Source: CAZJAT01 sp964544145 (GTDB lineage Bacteria; Hydrothermota; 32-111). From it: a stretch of DNA of 64,000 bases. Both the position numbers and the translations under genes were made by a program. Of this stretch, positions 1-9,402 are shown piece after piece. The notes below the pieces were generated by a model, which made no database searches, was not told the DNA's origin, and saw nothing but the letters and a program-made list of their open reading frames with translations. Location: positions 5,937 through 69,936 of the forward strand of contig CAZJAT010000009.1 of NCBI GenBank assembly GCA_964544145.1, written 5' to 3'. Each line of letters begins with the position of its first letter. Position 1 is the first letter of the stretch.

Positions 1-1335
1 ATGCCTCAGATCTGGTATCAGATACAAACTAAGTTTAGAGATGAACCAAGACCGAGAAGCGGTTTACTGAGAGTTAGATATTTTGAAATGAAGGATTCAT
101 ATTCATTTGATGTAAATACTGAAGCGCTTGATATTTCTTATAATAAACACCGCAATGCATATGAAAGAATATTCAGCAGATGCGGTCTTGATTATACAAT
201 TGTTTCTGCTTCAAGCGGCCTTATGGGCGGTTCGAAATCCGAAGAATTCATGGCAATATCAGACAGCGGTGAAGATAATACTGTAATATGTACTTCATGC
301 GGATACTCAGCTAATTCAGAGGTTGCAGAAACTGCCTTAGATTACAGATCATTTCCCGGAGGGGAACTCATTGAGATTCATACACCAGTAAAAGGTGATA
401 TAGAAAGTGTTTCAAAATATCTGAGAACTGAAAAAAATCATTTTATAAAGTCAATTCTTTTGATTCATAGTGGTAATCCTATTTTTATACTTATACCAGG
501 AGACCGTGAAATTGATGAAAAGAAACTGGAATTGATACTCAAAGATAAGTACAGATATGCAGATGATGAAGAAATAGTAAAATTCACAAAAACAGAAAAG
601 GGATACATTTCTCCATTGAATTTAAATATAAAATCAATAGCTGATATATCATTAAAAGGCGCAAAGGGAATGATATCAGGCGCCAATAAAAGAGAATACC
701 ATATTAAAAATATTGATATTAAACGTGATATAAAAGATATCACATTTGAAAATATTATACTAATCAATGAGAATGATAAATGCGTAAAATGCGGACACAA
801 TTCATTAAATATAAGGAAATGTATTGAAATAGGTCATATATTCCAGCTTGGGACTAAATATTCAAAGGCATTGAATGCTACATTTGTTGATAGAGAAGGC
901 AATGAGAATACTATTGTAATGGGTTCCTATGGAATAGGATTGGGCAGAATGATCAGTACAGTAATTGAGCAGCATGCAGGTGAAAATGATATTAAGTGGC
1001 CCATTACATTAGCCCCATATACTATTACCATACTCCCGATGAATATATCGGACAATATAATCATGAATGAAGCTGAACGAATATATGATTTACTCGCCAT
1101 GCAGTATGATACTCTTATTGATGACCGCGACATAAGAGCAGGCAATAAATTCAAGGATGCGGATCTAATCGGTGCTCCGGTTAGGATTATTATTGGACGC
1201 ACATTTAAGGAGAAAAATGAAGTAGAAATCATTGTAGGTAATAATGGAGATAAAATGGTTATTCCTGCAGACAATGTTTTTGAGAAAGTGAAACAAATTA
1301 TAAACAATGAGTATAAAAAGTATGAATATAAATGA
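1..1335 (+). CDS. proS: prolyl-tRNA synthetase, 5' part outside window
   Basis: Class II synthetase that charges tRNA-Pro in the cytoplasm. The window opens inside the gene. The first codon happens to be ATG, but residues 12-21 (FRDEPRPRSG) already belong to motif 2, which lies over 100 residues into full-length bacterial ProRS, so motif 1 is missing. Next comes YFEMKDSYSFD. The middle part (from roughly residue 100) carries the bacterial editing insertion, with a CTSC pair before it and a CVKC pair after it. Motif 3 (GIGLGRM) is near residue 312, followed by the anticodon-binding domain with DDRDIRAGNKFKDADLIGAP. The 3' end overlaps the rimP-like gene, so this is probably the upstream part of the nusA-infB operon. 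Identity is sure; the true start is not visible. Confidence 0.96.
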   Translation: MPQIWYQIQTKFRDEPRPRSGLLRVRYFEMKDSYSFDVNTEALDISYNKHRNAYERIFSRCGLDYTIVSASSGLMGGSKSEEFMAISDSGEDNTVICTSCGYSANSEVAETALDYRSFPGGELIEIHTPVKGDIESVSKYLRTEKNHFIKSILLIHSGNPIFILIPGDREIDEKKLELILKDKYRYADDEEIVKFTKTEKGYISPLNLNIKSIADISLKGAKGMISGANKREYHIKNIDIKRDIKDITFENIILINENDKCVKCGHNSLNIRKCIEIGHIFQLGTKYSKALNATFVDREGNENTIVMGSYGIGLGRMISTVIEQHAGENDIKWPITLAPYTITILPMNISDNIIMNEAERIYDLLAMQYDTLIDDRDIRAGNKFKDADLIGAPVRIIIGRTFKEKNEVEIIVGNNGDKMVIPADNVFEKVKQIINNEYKKYEYK

Positions 1336-1594
1336 CAAGAAGATTCATCTAATGGAAATCGCGGAAAATCTTATAAAACGAAGAGATTTTACAAATAAAA
1401 AAATATCTATTAAACATATTGAAATTAAAGGGGATAAGAATATAATAGTAAAGATATTCCTTGCTAAGGAACCTGCTGTCAGTATAGATGACTGCTCAAT
1501 GTTTCACAAGGAATATATGCTTTTATTGAAAATTGAAAATCTTTGGGATGAAAACATTAATATTGAGGTATCATCCCCCGGTGTATCTGAATAA
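1307..1594 (+). CDS. rimP: RimP-like ribosome maturation factor, N-terminal domain only
   Basis: RimP helps assemble the 30S subunit and normally has about 150 residues in two domains. This 95-residue product covers only the N-terminal domain: SIDDCSMFHKEY corresponds to the usual L-D-D-C region and EVSSPGVSE to the family signature EVSSPGLDRPL. The stop comes right after that signature, so the C-terminal SH3-like domain is absent. nusA follows after 12 bases, so no room exists for a second half. Position between proS and nusA supports the call, since rimP-nusA-infB is a very common order. A second in-frame ATG at 1322 would remove five residues; neither start has a clear ribosome binding site. 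Whether it still works is unknown. Confidence 0.75.
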   Translation: MSIKSMNINDKKIHLMEIAENLIKRRDFTNKKISIKHIEIKGDKNIIVKIFLAKEPAVSIDDCSMFHKEYMLLLKIENLWDENINIEVSSPGVSE

Positions 1595-1606
1595 TCAGGA
1601 GGTTAA

Positions 1607-2848
1607 GTGGACACAAGAGAAATTATTGATTCACTCATTGATATTGAGCAGACAAAGAATATTGAAAAATCCGAAGTGATTGACATAATTATTGAAGGAT
1701 TGGACAGGGCATGCAAGAAACAATTCGGTAAAGACGGCAAATATATCATCAATGTTAATGAAGCAACAGGCGAAATTATTATTACTCGGTTAATAACTGT
1801 TGTTGATGAGGATCCTGATGAAAGATACGAAATAAGTATCAAGGAAGCAAATGCAATAGATAGCACCATTGTAAGCGGAGATGAACTTGAAGAGGAATTA
1901 AGAATAACAGATTTCGGAAGACTTGCAATTAATGCTATGAAACAGCATATAACATCAGAATTACTTAAGCAGGAAAGAGTTTCATTGTTTAACGAATTCT
2001 CAGGTAAAGTTGATTCATTGGTAAATGGTTCAATAAAGAAGATCAGCAGAAAAATGGTATTTATAAATCTCAATAGGCTGGAAGCTATTATGCCTATGGA
2101 AGAGTCAATACCCGGCGAGAGATATCGGCTTGGACAGCTTATTAAAGCTGTTATCAGTGAAGTAAGACAGGATAAAGGAGATCCAAAAGTCATTCTTTCA
2201 AGAAGATCTGATGATTTTCTGAAACGCCTGCTTGAATTTGAAGTTCCTGAAATAGAGGATGGGACTGTAGTTATAAAAGGCATTGCAAGAATGCCCGGAA
2301 TAAAATCAAAAATTGCGGTAATGTCAGTAGATGATAAAATTGACCCTGTAGGAGCATGTGTCGGAGTTAAAGGATCACGGATAAGAACAATAATCAAAGA
2401 GCTGAACAATGAACATATTGATATAATACAATGGTCATATGACCCGATTATATTCACTCAAAGAGTCATCTCCCCGGGTACAGTAATCAGGGCATTCAAA
2501 AATGAAGAAACAATGGCCATGAAACTGGTAGTCAAAGATGATACATATGAAAGAGCAATAGGCCGCGATTATATAAATGTCGACCTTGCATCCGAATTGA
2601 CAGGATGGCAGATTGAAGTAATCAGCGAATCTGATTTTAAAGAACAAAAAGCCGGCGAGGACATGCATCCCATATTCTCCATGGACGGTCTAACAGATAA
2701 TATCAAAGAGAAACTTATAGAATACGGCTATAAAAGCCCGCAGGATATATTAGATAAAGGTGAACAGGCATTAACAGAGATAAATGGTATTGGTAGTAAA
2801 AAAATTAAAATGATACTTGAGGCTGCTGAAGATTTTGTCGGCAAGTAG
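1607..2848 (+). CDS. nusA: transcription termination/antitermination factor NusA
   Basis: RNA-polymerase-binding factor that controls pausing, termination and antitermination. It starts with GTG behind a strong AGGAGG. Domains in order: N-terminal polymerase-binding domain (about 1-130), S1 domain (about 135-200, with SGKVDSLVNGSIKKI), KH1 and KH2 (about 205-340, with PVGACVGVKGSRIRTI), then a short acidic linker and a C-terminal helix-hairpin-helix segment (about 355-413, with LTEINGIGSKKIKMIL). The 413-residue length suits a NusA with one small C-terminal domain. infB starts 18 bases downstream, so both are surely co-transcribed. Confidence 0.97.
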   Translation: MDTREIIDSLIDIEQTKNIEKSEVIDIIIEGLDRACKKQFGKDGKYIINVNEATGEIIITRLITVVDEDPDERYEISIKEANAIDSTIVSGDELEEELRITDFGRLAINAMKQHITSELLKQERVSLFNEFSGKVDSLVNGSIKKISRKMVFINLNRLEAIMPMEESIPGERYRLGQLIKAVISEVRQDKGDPKVILSRRSDDFLKRLLEFEVPEIEDGTVVIKGIARMPGIKSKIAVMSVDDKIDPVGACVGVKGSRIRTIIKELNNEHIDIIQWSYDPIIFTQRVISPGTVIRAFKNEETMAMKLVVKDDTYERAIGRDYINVDLASELTGWQIEVISESDFKEQKAGEDMHPIFSMDGLTDNIKEKLIEYGYKSPQDILDKGEQALTEINGIGSKKIKMILEAAEDFVGK

Positions 2849-2865
2849 AAGGAAGAATATTCTTT

Positions 2866-5406
2866 ATGGATAAGATGCGAATTAGCGAATATGCAAAGCA
2901 AGTAGGCAAGAAATCAGGTGAAATAATCGGATTTATCAATAATAAATTTGATGCCGGCCTAAATCCGAGAGGATACAGTAAAACGCTTGAAAAAGAATGG
3001 ATTAAAGAATTGAATAAGCATTTTAAGATGGTCAAGAAGGCAACTGTAAAAGTAAAAACACCCGAAAAGTCAGATGAAAAGATAGAAGACGGTAAATCAG
3101 CAAAGCGTCTTATAAAGAGAATTATCAGACATCCCCATGAGGATGAAGTAACTGATACACAGCCAATTGAAGAAGAGAAAGTCACGCCTAAAAAAGAAAT
3201 AAAGAAAACAGCAGAAGAAGAAATTAAAAAGGGAACTACCTCTCATGCACCCAGGGAGATTGAAAAAAAAGAAAAACCGATTGAAGATAAAAAACCACTG
3301 ATAAAGAAAAGAGAGGAGCCGGTTAAGAATGTTGTTATAAAGGACAAAAAAGATATAAAAGGTTTGAGCAGTATTAAAGGTAAACCAAAGATAAAAACGC
3401 AACCCAAATATCATGAAACAGAATTTGAAGAGGTAAAAACAATTGAACCTCAGAAAGAAAATACAGTTGTTATTGATGAGAAAACTGATGTTCAATTAAG
3501 AAAGAAGAAGAAGAAAAAGAAGAAGAAAATAGACAAGGAAAAAATTGCAAAATCAGTTGAAGAAACAATAAAGAGTATAAGAACAGATCAGACTGCTTCT
3601 AAGAAAAAATATAAAGACAAAACTAAAAAATCAGAAACAGATGATGATGAGGTTTTAATAATAAAGATATCTGATTATATAATTTTGTCTGATTTAGCAG
3701 AAAAAATAGATGAAGATCCCGTTGAATTGATTAAAAAAGCCATTGAAATCGGAATAATGGTGACTATAAATCAAAGGCTTGATTATGATAATGCATCTAT
3801 TATTGCCATGGAATTCGGATATGAAGTTGAAAGAATTCAGGAAGAACAAAAGGAAGAAATTGTATTCGAAGAGGATGAAACAGAAACTGTTGAAGGAGAA
3901 CCGAGACCCCCTGTGGTAACTGTTATGGGACATGTTGATCATGGAAAAACAACGCTAATCGATTATTTGAGAGAATCACGCATAGTTGATACAGAACATG
4001 GCAAGATCACTCAAAATATCGGGGCTTACACGGTTAAATCAAAAGCCGGCAAAATAACAGTAGTTGACACCCCGGGTCATGAAGCATTTACTGCAATGAG
4101 AGCAAGAGGAGCCCAGGTAACAGATATTGCCATTATTGTTATTGCTGCAAATGATTCAGTTATGCCTCAGACAAAAGAAGCAATAAATCATGCAAATCTT
4201 GCAAATATTCCTTTTATAATTGCTATTAATAAAATCGATTTGCCCGAATCAGATCCAGAGAAAGTTAAAAGAGATTTACTTAATGAAAATATTGTAGTTG
4301 AGGATTTCGGAGGAAAGATACCCGTAGTGGCAATATCCGCTAAAACAGGTAAAAATGTGAATGACTTGATTGAAACAGTATTACTGCAAGCAGAATTGAT
4401 GGAGCTAAAAGCTCCTGTTGAAGGCGTAGTTAAGGGTGTTGTTATAGAAGTAAAACAGGATAAAGGACTCGGACCTGTTATTAATTGCATAATTCAGAAA
4501 GGGACATTACATAAAAGTGATGTTGTAGTTGCAGGTTCCGTATTCGGAAAAGTACGTAAATTACTGGATGAATTCGGAAAGGAAACAAAGGAAGCCGGTC
4601 CGTCAACACCGGTAACGATTGTGGGATTGAGCGACCTACCGTCAGTAGGCGATGTTATAATGAGCATAGAGAATGTTCGTAAAGCAAAGGATATAGCGAG
4701 ACAGAGGCATTTGGCATACAGAGAACAGCTTATAAAACGCAGAGAAATTACAAATGTGGATTCATATGAAAGACAACTGAAAGATATGGCTAAGAAAGAT
4801 CTCAATCTGATAATAAAAGGAAAGGTGTTCGGATCAATAGAGGCATTAGCTGACTCCCTTCAGATGCTTGGTAATGAAGAAGTCAAAATTAATGTCGTTT
4901 ACAAGGAAGTCGGAATTGTTACTGAAAATGATGTTAACATTGCTATTGCCTCAGATGCCCATATTATCGCTTTTGACACATCAATATCTTCGGATGCAAA
5001 AAAATATGCAAAAAAAGAAGGCATATCAATTAAACAGTATAATATTATATATGATGTGATTGATGATATTCAAAAGGCAATTTTATCAATGAATGACCCT
5101 GTGTATGAAACAATAATAACAGGTAAGGCTCAAGTCAGACAGATGTTCAAATTCTCGAAGACAGGAGTCATAGCCGGTTCCCATGTCATTGAAGGTCATA
5201 TTTCGAGAAGCTCTAAACTGCGTATAGAGCGGGACGGAGTTGAACTGGGTGTTTATGGAATTAAATCCCTGAAGCGTTTTCAGGATGATGTGAAGAAAGT
5301 TGAATCAGGGTTTGACTGTGCTGTAATTATTGACGGATTTGATGATATTCAGGAAAATGACATTATTATTGCCATTGAAGAACGTCTCATTGAACCTGAA
5401 ATATAG
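2866..5406 (+). CDS. infB: translation initiation factor IF-2
   Basis: GTPase that places initiator tRNA on the 30S subunit. The 846-residue protein has a short N-terminal IF2N helix domain (1-50, MRISEYAKQVGKKSGEII), then a long charged, Lys/Glu-rich spacer to about residue 265 with a run of nine lysines near 208, and a second IF2N-type domain near 270-320. The G domain follows with GHVDHGKT (G1), DTPGHE (G3), NKID (G4) and SAKTG (G5). Domains II-IV complete the protein with the usual C-terminal IF2 barrel. It ends the proS-rimP-nusA-infB block; about 120 bases separate it from rbfA. Confidence 0.98.
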   Translation: MDKMRISEYAKQVGKKSGEIIGFINNKFDAGLNPRGYSKTLEKEWIKELNKHFKMVKKATVKVKTPEKSDEKIEDGKSAKRLIKRIIRHPHEDEVTDTQPIEEEKVTPKKEIKKTAEEEIKKGTTSHAPREIEKKEKPIEDKKPLIKKREEPVKNVVIKDKKDIKGLSSIKGKPKIKTQPKYHETEFEEVKTIEPQKENTVVIDEKTDVQLRKKKKKKKKKIDKEKIAKSVEETIKSIRTDQTASKKKYKDKTKKSETDDDEVLIIKISDYIILSDLAEKIDEDPVELIKKAIEIGIMVTINQRLDYDNASIIAMEFGYEVERIQEEQKEEIVFEEDETETVEGEPRPPVVTVMGHVDHGKTTLIDYLRESRIVDTEHGKITQNIGAYTVKSKAGKITVVDTPGHEAFTAMRARGAQVTDIAIIVIAANDSVMPQTKEAINHANLANIPFIIAINKIDLPESDPEKVKRDLLNENIVVEDFGGKIPVVAISAKTGKNVNDLIETVLLQAELMELKAPVEGVVKGVVIEVKQDKGLGPVINCIIQKGTLHKSDVVVAGSVFGKVRKLLDEFGKETKEAGPSTPVTIVGLSDLPSVGDVIMSIENVRKAKDIARQRHLAYREQLIKRREITNVDSYERQLKDMAKKDLNLIIKGKVFGSIEALADSLQMLGNEEVKINVVYKEVGIVTENDVNIAIASDAHIIAFDTSISSDAKKYAKKEGISIKQYNIIYDVIDDIQKAILSMNDPVYETIITGKAQVRQMFKFSKTGVIAGSHVIEGHISRSSKLRIERDGVELGVYGIKSLKRFQDDVKKVESGFDCAVIIDGFDDIQENDIIIAIEERLIEPEI

Positions 5407-5529
5407 TGAAGTGTGAATCATTATATGTTATTAAAATACATTGTTTTGAGTTTTATTTTATTACATATTACATAAATAGTTAATCAAATAAATCTCATAT
5501 ATGATTTAATTACTCAGAAACTGAACTGA

Positions 5530-5895
5530 TTGTCAAATATAAATGGAGTAAGGGTGAAGGATATCAGAAGAAAACGGATTGAATCCGAAATCCAGAGGCA
5601 ATTGGGAAACATTATTGCTCGTATGAATGATGAGCATATTAAGCACATCACAATAACAGAAATCATTGTCACACCTGACGGCAGATATGCAACCGTGTAT
5701 TACACTTATTCAGAAGGTGTTCAGATTAAGCAAAAAGCAGTGGAAAATGCAGCAGGTTACCTGCGGAGCAAATTAGCTAAAGCAATGAAATTGAGATATA
5801 CACCCGCACTGACATTCAAGAAGGATTCAGGATATGTTAAGGAACGTTCTATGGATGAATTATTTGGACAATTAGATGATGAAGAAAATAATTGA
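5530..5895 (+). CDS. rbfA: ribosome-binding factor A
   Basis: Small KH-fold protein that helps mature the 16S rRNA 5' region during 30S assembly. The product is 121 residues from TTG at 5530. RRKRIESEIQRQLGNII and the segment around VTPDGRYATVYYTYSE match the family. A GTG at 5554 may be the real start: GGAG at 5545-5548 lies 5 nt before it, while TTG 5530 has no visible binding site. The GTG start still keeps the conserved first helix. The 120 bases upstream show no promoter I trust. Its 3' end overlaps nrnA by 20 bases, so translation is coupled. The rbfA-nrnA order is common, but the usual truB is not in this window. Confidence 0.9.
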   Translation: MSNINGVRVKDIRRKRIESEIQRQLGNIIARMNDEHIKHITITEIIVTPDGRYATVYYTYSEGVQIKQKAVENAAGYLRSKLAKAMKLRYTPALTFKKDSGYVKERSMDELFGQLDDEENN

Positions 5896-6832
5896 TATTA
5901 TTGATAATGCAAATTCTGTGCTTATTGTTTCACATAAAAGACCTGATGGCGATTCCATTGCATCCCAAATAGCATTATATCATGCTCTGAAATCTGTTGG
6001 TAAGAGTGTCTATATACTCAATGAACATGATATGCCGGAGAAATTTGCTTTTCTTCAATCTGATGGCATTATAAATCATATATTGAATGGCAATGAATAT
6101 GATACCATTGTATTTCTTGACTGTGCGAATATGAACCGCATTGGAAACAATTCCCTGGAATTGATCAAACCTATTCTCAAACACTGCAATTGCATAAATA
6201 TTGACCATCACACAAGTAATGACCATTTCTGCAGATATAATATGGTGAACACAGAGACATCATCAACATGTGAAATGATTTATTCATTGTTTGAAGGGCT
6301 CAATATCAATATAAATACTGCAATAGCGACCTCATTACTAACAGGTATCATAACTGACACTGGTTTCTTCAAATTCAGCAACACCAGTGCAGAGACATTT
6401 GAGATTGTAACAAAGCTCATAAAAAAAGGCGCAAATATTAATTCAATTGCTTACGAAATATACATGAATCGCCCAATAGAAGAGATCCGTCTCATTCGCA
6501 CAGTATTTGAGCGTATTGAAATTATTGATGACAAAATAGTATCATATATAGATAATAATGATTTTCTGAAAACGGGTGCTAAGAGCGAATACACGGATGG
6601 AATAGTAAATCAGATATTATACATCAAAGGCATAAAAGCAGCAGTTCTTATAATTCAGGACGGAAACAATGTTCGGATATCATTTAGAAGTAAAGATGAA
6701 GTATATGATATGAATAAACTCGCATCTGTATTTGATGGAGGCGGACATAAAAATGCTGCAGGTGCATATATATCCAATATAACTATCAAGGAAGCTGTAA
6801 GTAAAATTAAGGAATTACTGAATAAATTATGA
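5876..6832 (+). CDS. nrnA: DHH/DHHA1 phosphoesterase, NrnA-type
   Basis: Mn-dependent phosphodiesterase that degrades nanoRNAs, pAp or cyclic dinucleotides in the cytoplasm; the exact substrate cannot be read from sequence. The 318 residues hold the DHH motifs: SHKRPDGDSIAS near 20, FLDCAN near 78, IDHHTSND near 105, and TDTGFFKFSN near 160. The C-terminal DHHA1 domain ends with FDGGGHKNAAGA near 290. Two consecutive ATG codons occur (5876 and 5879); either may start translation. It overlaps rbfA by 20 bases and wecB by 4 (ATGA). Confidence 0.92.
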   Translation: MMKKIIDIIDNANSVLIVSHKRPDGDSIASQIALYHALKSVGKSVYILNEHDMPEKFAFLQSDGIINHILNGNEYDTIVFLDCANMNRIGNNSLELIKPILKHCNCINIDHHTSNDHFCRYNMVNTETSSTCEMIYSLFEGLNININTAIATSLLTGIITDTGFFKFSNTSAETFEIVTKLIKKGANINSIAYEIYMNRPIEEIRLIRTVFERIEIIDDKIVSYIDNNDFLKTGAKSEYTDGIVNQILYIKGIKAAVLIIQDGNNVRISFRSKDEVYDMNKLASVFDGGGHKNAAGAYISNITIKEAVSKIKELLNKL

Positions 6833-7875
6833 AAAAAGTCCTTTCTATTATTGGAGCAAGACCGCAGTTCATAAAACATCAACCTCTAAAGAAAGCCCTC
6901 CTTGAACATTTTGAAGAAAAAACAGTCCATACCGGCCAGCACTATGATTCAAATATGTCAGAAATCTTTTTTAAAGAAATGAATATCGCGAAACCGGAAT
7001 TCAATTTGAATATAGGATCCGGATCCCATGCATATCAAACAGCCGAAATGATGAAAACATTAGAATCAATTCTATGTGACGAGAACCCGGATGTTGTTAT
7101 TATATATGGGGATACCAATTCAACGCTTGCAGGAGCATTAACATCAGCAAAAATGCAGATAAAGATTGCACATATTGAGGCAGGAATGAGAAGCTTTAAC
7201 AGAGATATGCCGGAAGAGATTAACCGTATTATTGCTGATAGATTATCCCAGTTCAATTTTGCGCCATCATTAAATGCACTGAATAATCTTAAAAAAGAAG
7301 GTATGACAGGAGTTCTGACCGGTGATATTATGTATGATGCATTTAAACATTTCAGCAATTTAAGTATTAACAATATGAATGAAAACTGTACAATAGATAT
7401 TAATGATGATTTTATCTTATTAACTCTGCATAGGGCATATAACACAACCCCTGATAATATTAAACTCATTCTATCACGACTCAATAATCTTAATAAGAGA
7501 ATTGTTTTTCCCATTCACCCGAGAACAAGAGCTGTAATGAATGACAATGCCATAGAGAGAGATTATTCAAATATTGAATTTACAGAACCCCTCGGCTATA
7601 GGGATATGCTTTTATGTTTAAAAAATTGTTCTTATGTGATAACAGATTCAGGCGGATTACAGAAAGAAGCCTATTATGCAGGGAAGAAATGTGTTACTAT
7701 TAGATCGGAAACAGAATGGACAGAAACAATCGAGCATGGTGCGAATATTCTTTGTCCTCTAGGAGAATGCGAAATTGATCAATTCATATCAAATTCAAAA
7801 CCGGATTTTAATGAAATATATGGCAGCGGCAATGCTGCTTCTATTATAGTTAAAACATTATTGGAGAGTTTATGA
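6829..7875 (+). CDS. wecB: UDP-N-acetylglucosamine 2-epimerase (non-hydrolysing)
   Basis: Interconverts UDP-GlcNAc and UDP-ManNAc for envelope polysaccharides. The 348-residue protein starts with SIIGARPQFIKHQPL and has HTGQHYD near 36, GDTNSTLAGALTS near 91, HIEAGMRS near 113 with the catalytic acid, the PEEINR motif near 127, LTLHRAYN near 200 with the catalytic His, and TDSGGLQKEAYY near 270. This is the non-hydrolysing bacterial type. It lies by 4-base overlaps between nrnA and purH; that neighbourhood is metabolic rather than a polysaccharide cluster, so the final polymer is unknown. Confidence 0.93.
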   Translation: MKKVLSIIGARPQFIKHQPLKKALLEHFEEKTVHTGQHYDSNMSEIFFKEMNIAKPEFNLNIGSGSHAYQTAEMMKTLESILCDENPDVVIIYGDTNSTLAGALTSAKMQIKIAHIEAGMRSFNRDMPEEINRIIADRLSQFNFAPSLNALNNLKKEGMTGVLTGDIMYDAFKHFSNLSINNMNENCTIDINDDFILLTLHRAYNTTPDNIKLILSRLNNLNKRIVFPIHPRTRAVMNDNAIERDYSNIEFTEPLGYRDMLLCLKNCSYVITDSGGLQKEAYYAGKKCVTIRSETEWTETIEHGANILCPLGECEIDQFISNSKPDFNEIYGSGNAASIIVKTLLESL

Positions 7876-9395
7876 TAATAAAAAATGCACTTATATCATT
7901 ATATAACAAGAATGGAATTGAAGTAATTATGGAAGCATTGAAACAGTTCAATGTTACTGTTTATGCTACAGAAAGCACTGAAAAATATTTATCCCGCATT
8001 GGTTATAATGTAAAGAAAACAGAAGAAATAACAGGTATATCCTCATTACTTGGCGGACGTGTTAAAACATTGAATGAAAAATTATTCTCCGGTATATTAT
8101 CATATAGGAATGAAATGGATAAAGATTCAATACCTGTTCTATTCGACCTTGTTGTCAGCGATTTATACCCTTTTGCCGATACTGTAAAAACAACATGTGA
8201 TCATGATGAAATAATAGAGAAGATTGATATTGGAGGTGTTTCTCTCATTAGAGCTGCAGCAAAAAATCACAAATATGTCGGCATAATATGCAGAAAAGAC
8301 CAGTACAATGATGCAGCAAAGCATATCATTATGAATAAAGGGTCAATCACTGATGATATGAAAAGAGAATGGGCGGGGGAAGCATTTGCCTTTACAATGG
8401 CTTATGATTCTGAAATTAATGATTATTTTCGTAATACAAATGCAAATGAAGAAAAAAAATCGCGCGCAATTATACTCAATGAATCAATAAAATTGAGATA
8501 TGGTGAAAATCCGCATCAGGAGGCAAAGATATACAGAATAAGCAATTCAGATGAATCCATAATGGATTTTGCAATCCATCATGGGAAAGCAATGTCATAC
8601 AATAATTTCTATGACCTTGATGCAGCATTGAATATTATTTCATTATATAATGAACCCGCAGTTACCATTGTAAAACATGCCAATCCATGCGGCATTGGAA
8701 CAGGTGAAACAATTAATGAGGCATATGAATTGGCTTATATGTCAGATCCGATGTCATCATTCGGAGGCATTGTTGCAATGAACAGGGAGTGTAATGAAGA
8801 AACCGCAGAAATGATTAATTCATCATTTATTGAGATTGTCTGCGCTTCATCATATGAAGAGAATGCAATAAAAATACTGAGCCGCAAGAAAAATATAAGA
8901 ATCATAGAAGGAAATTATAAAAACAGTAATAATATGAATTATAAGCATTTGAATGGCAGCATGCTTGTACAGGTTAAAGACAATATGAATGACAATGAGA
9001 ATATATTCAGCGTTATTTCCAAAAGACAGCCCTCAGAAAGGGAATGGAAAGCAATGAAATTTGCATGGCGGGCTGTCAGATATATAAAAAGCAATGCAAT
9101 TGTGATCACGTCCGATCAAAGGACTTTAGGCATAGGCGCGGGACAGATGTCACGTGTCGATGCAGTTGATATTGCAATAAAAAAATGCGGTGTAATATCA
9201 TCATATACAGGGGGGACAGCACTCGCCTCAGATGGTTTTTTCCCATTCAGAGATTCTATTGATAAAGCAAGCAAAGCTGGAATTACCGCAATAATTGAGC
9301 CCGGAGGATCCAAAAATGATTTGGAAATAATACAAGCTTGCGATGAATATAATATGGCTCTTGTATTTACGGGAAAGAGGCACTTCCTACATTAG
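7872..9395 (+). CDS. purH: bifunctional AICAR formyltransferase/IMP cyclohydrolase
   Basis: Catalyses the last two steps of IMP synthesis. The N-terminal MGS-like cyclohydrolase domain (1-190) shows ALISLYNKNGIE, the TESTEKYL region, LGGRVKTLNEKLFSGIL and the KIDIGGVSLIRAAAKN motif. The transformylase domain follows with LRYGENPHQEA near 200, SYNNFYDLDAAL near 240, KHANPCGIG near 268 and DPMSSFGGI near 292; the end carries ASDGFFPFRDSID and IEPGGS. At 507 residues it is full length. purL and purQ follow downstream with two unrelated genes between, forming a partial purine operon. Confidence 0.97.
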   Translation: MIIKNALISLYNKNGIEVIMEALKQFNVTVYATESTEKYLSRIGYNVKKTEEITGISSLLGGRVKTLNEKLFSGILSYRNEMDKDSIPVLFDLVVSDLYPFADTVKTTCDHDEIIEKIDIGGVSLIRAAAKNHKYVGIICRKDQYNDAAKHIIMNKGSITDDMKREWAGEAFAFTMAYDSEINDYFRNTNANEEKKSRAIILNESIKLRYGENPHQEAKIYRISNSDESIMDFAIHHGKAMSYNNFYDLDAALNIISLYNEPAVTIVKHANPCGIGTGETINEAYELAYMSDPMSSFGGIVAMNRECNEETAEMINSSFIEIVCASSYEENAIKILSRKKNIRIIEGNYKNSNNMNYKHLNGSMLVQVKDNMNDNENIFSVISKRQPSEREWKAMKFAWRAVRYIKSNAIVITSDQRTLGIGAGQMSRVDAVDIAIKKCGVISSYTGGTALASDGFFPFRDSIDKASKAGITAIIEPGGSKNDLEIIQACDEYNMALVFTGKRHFLH

Positions 9396-9402
9396 GAGAT
9401 TT

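Noticed and set aside
9343..9402. Longer N-terminus for the patatin-like protein
   Set aside because: It would lie inside purH; AGGAG at 9394-9398 supports ATG 9403.
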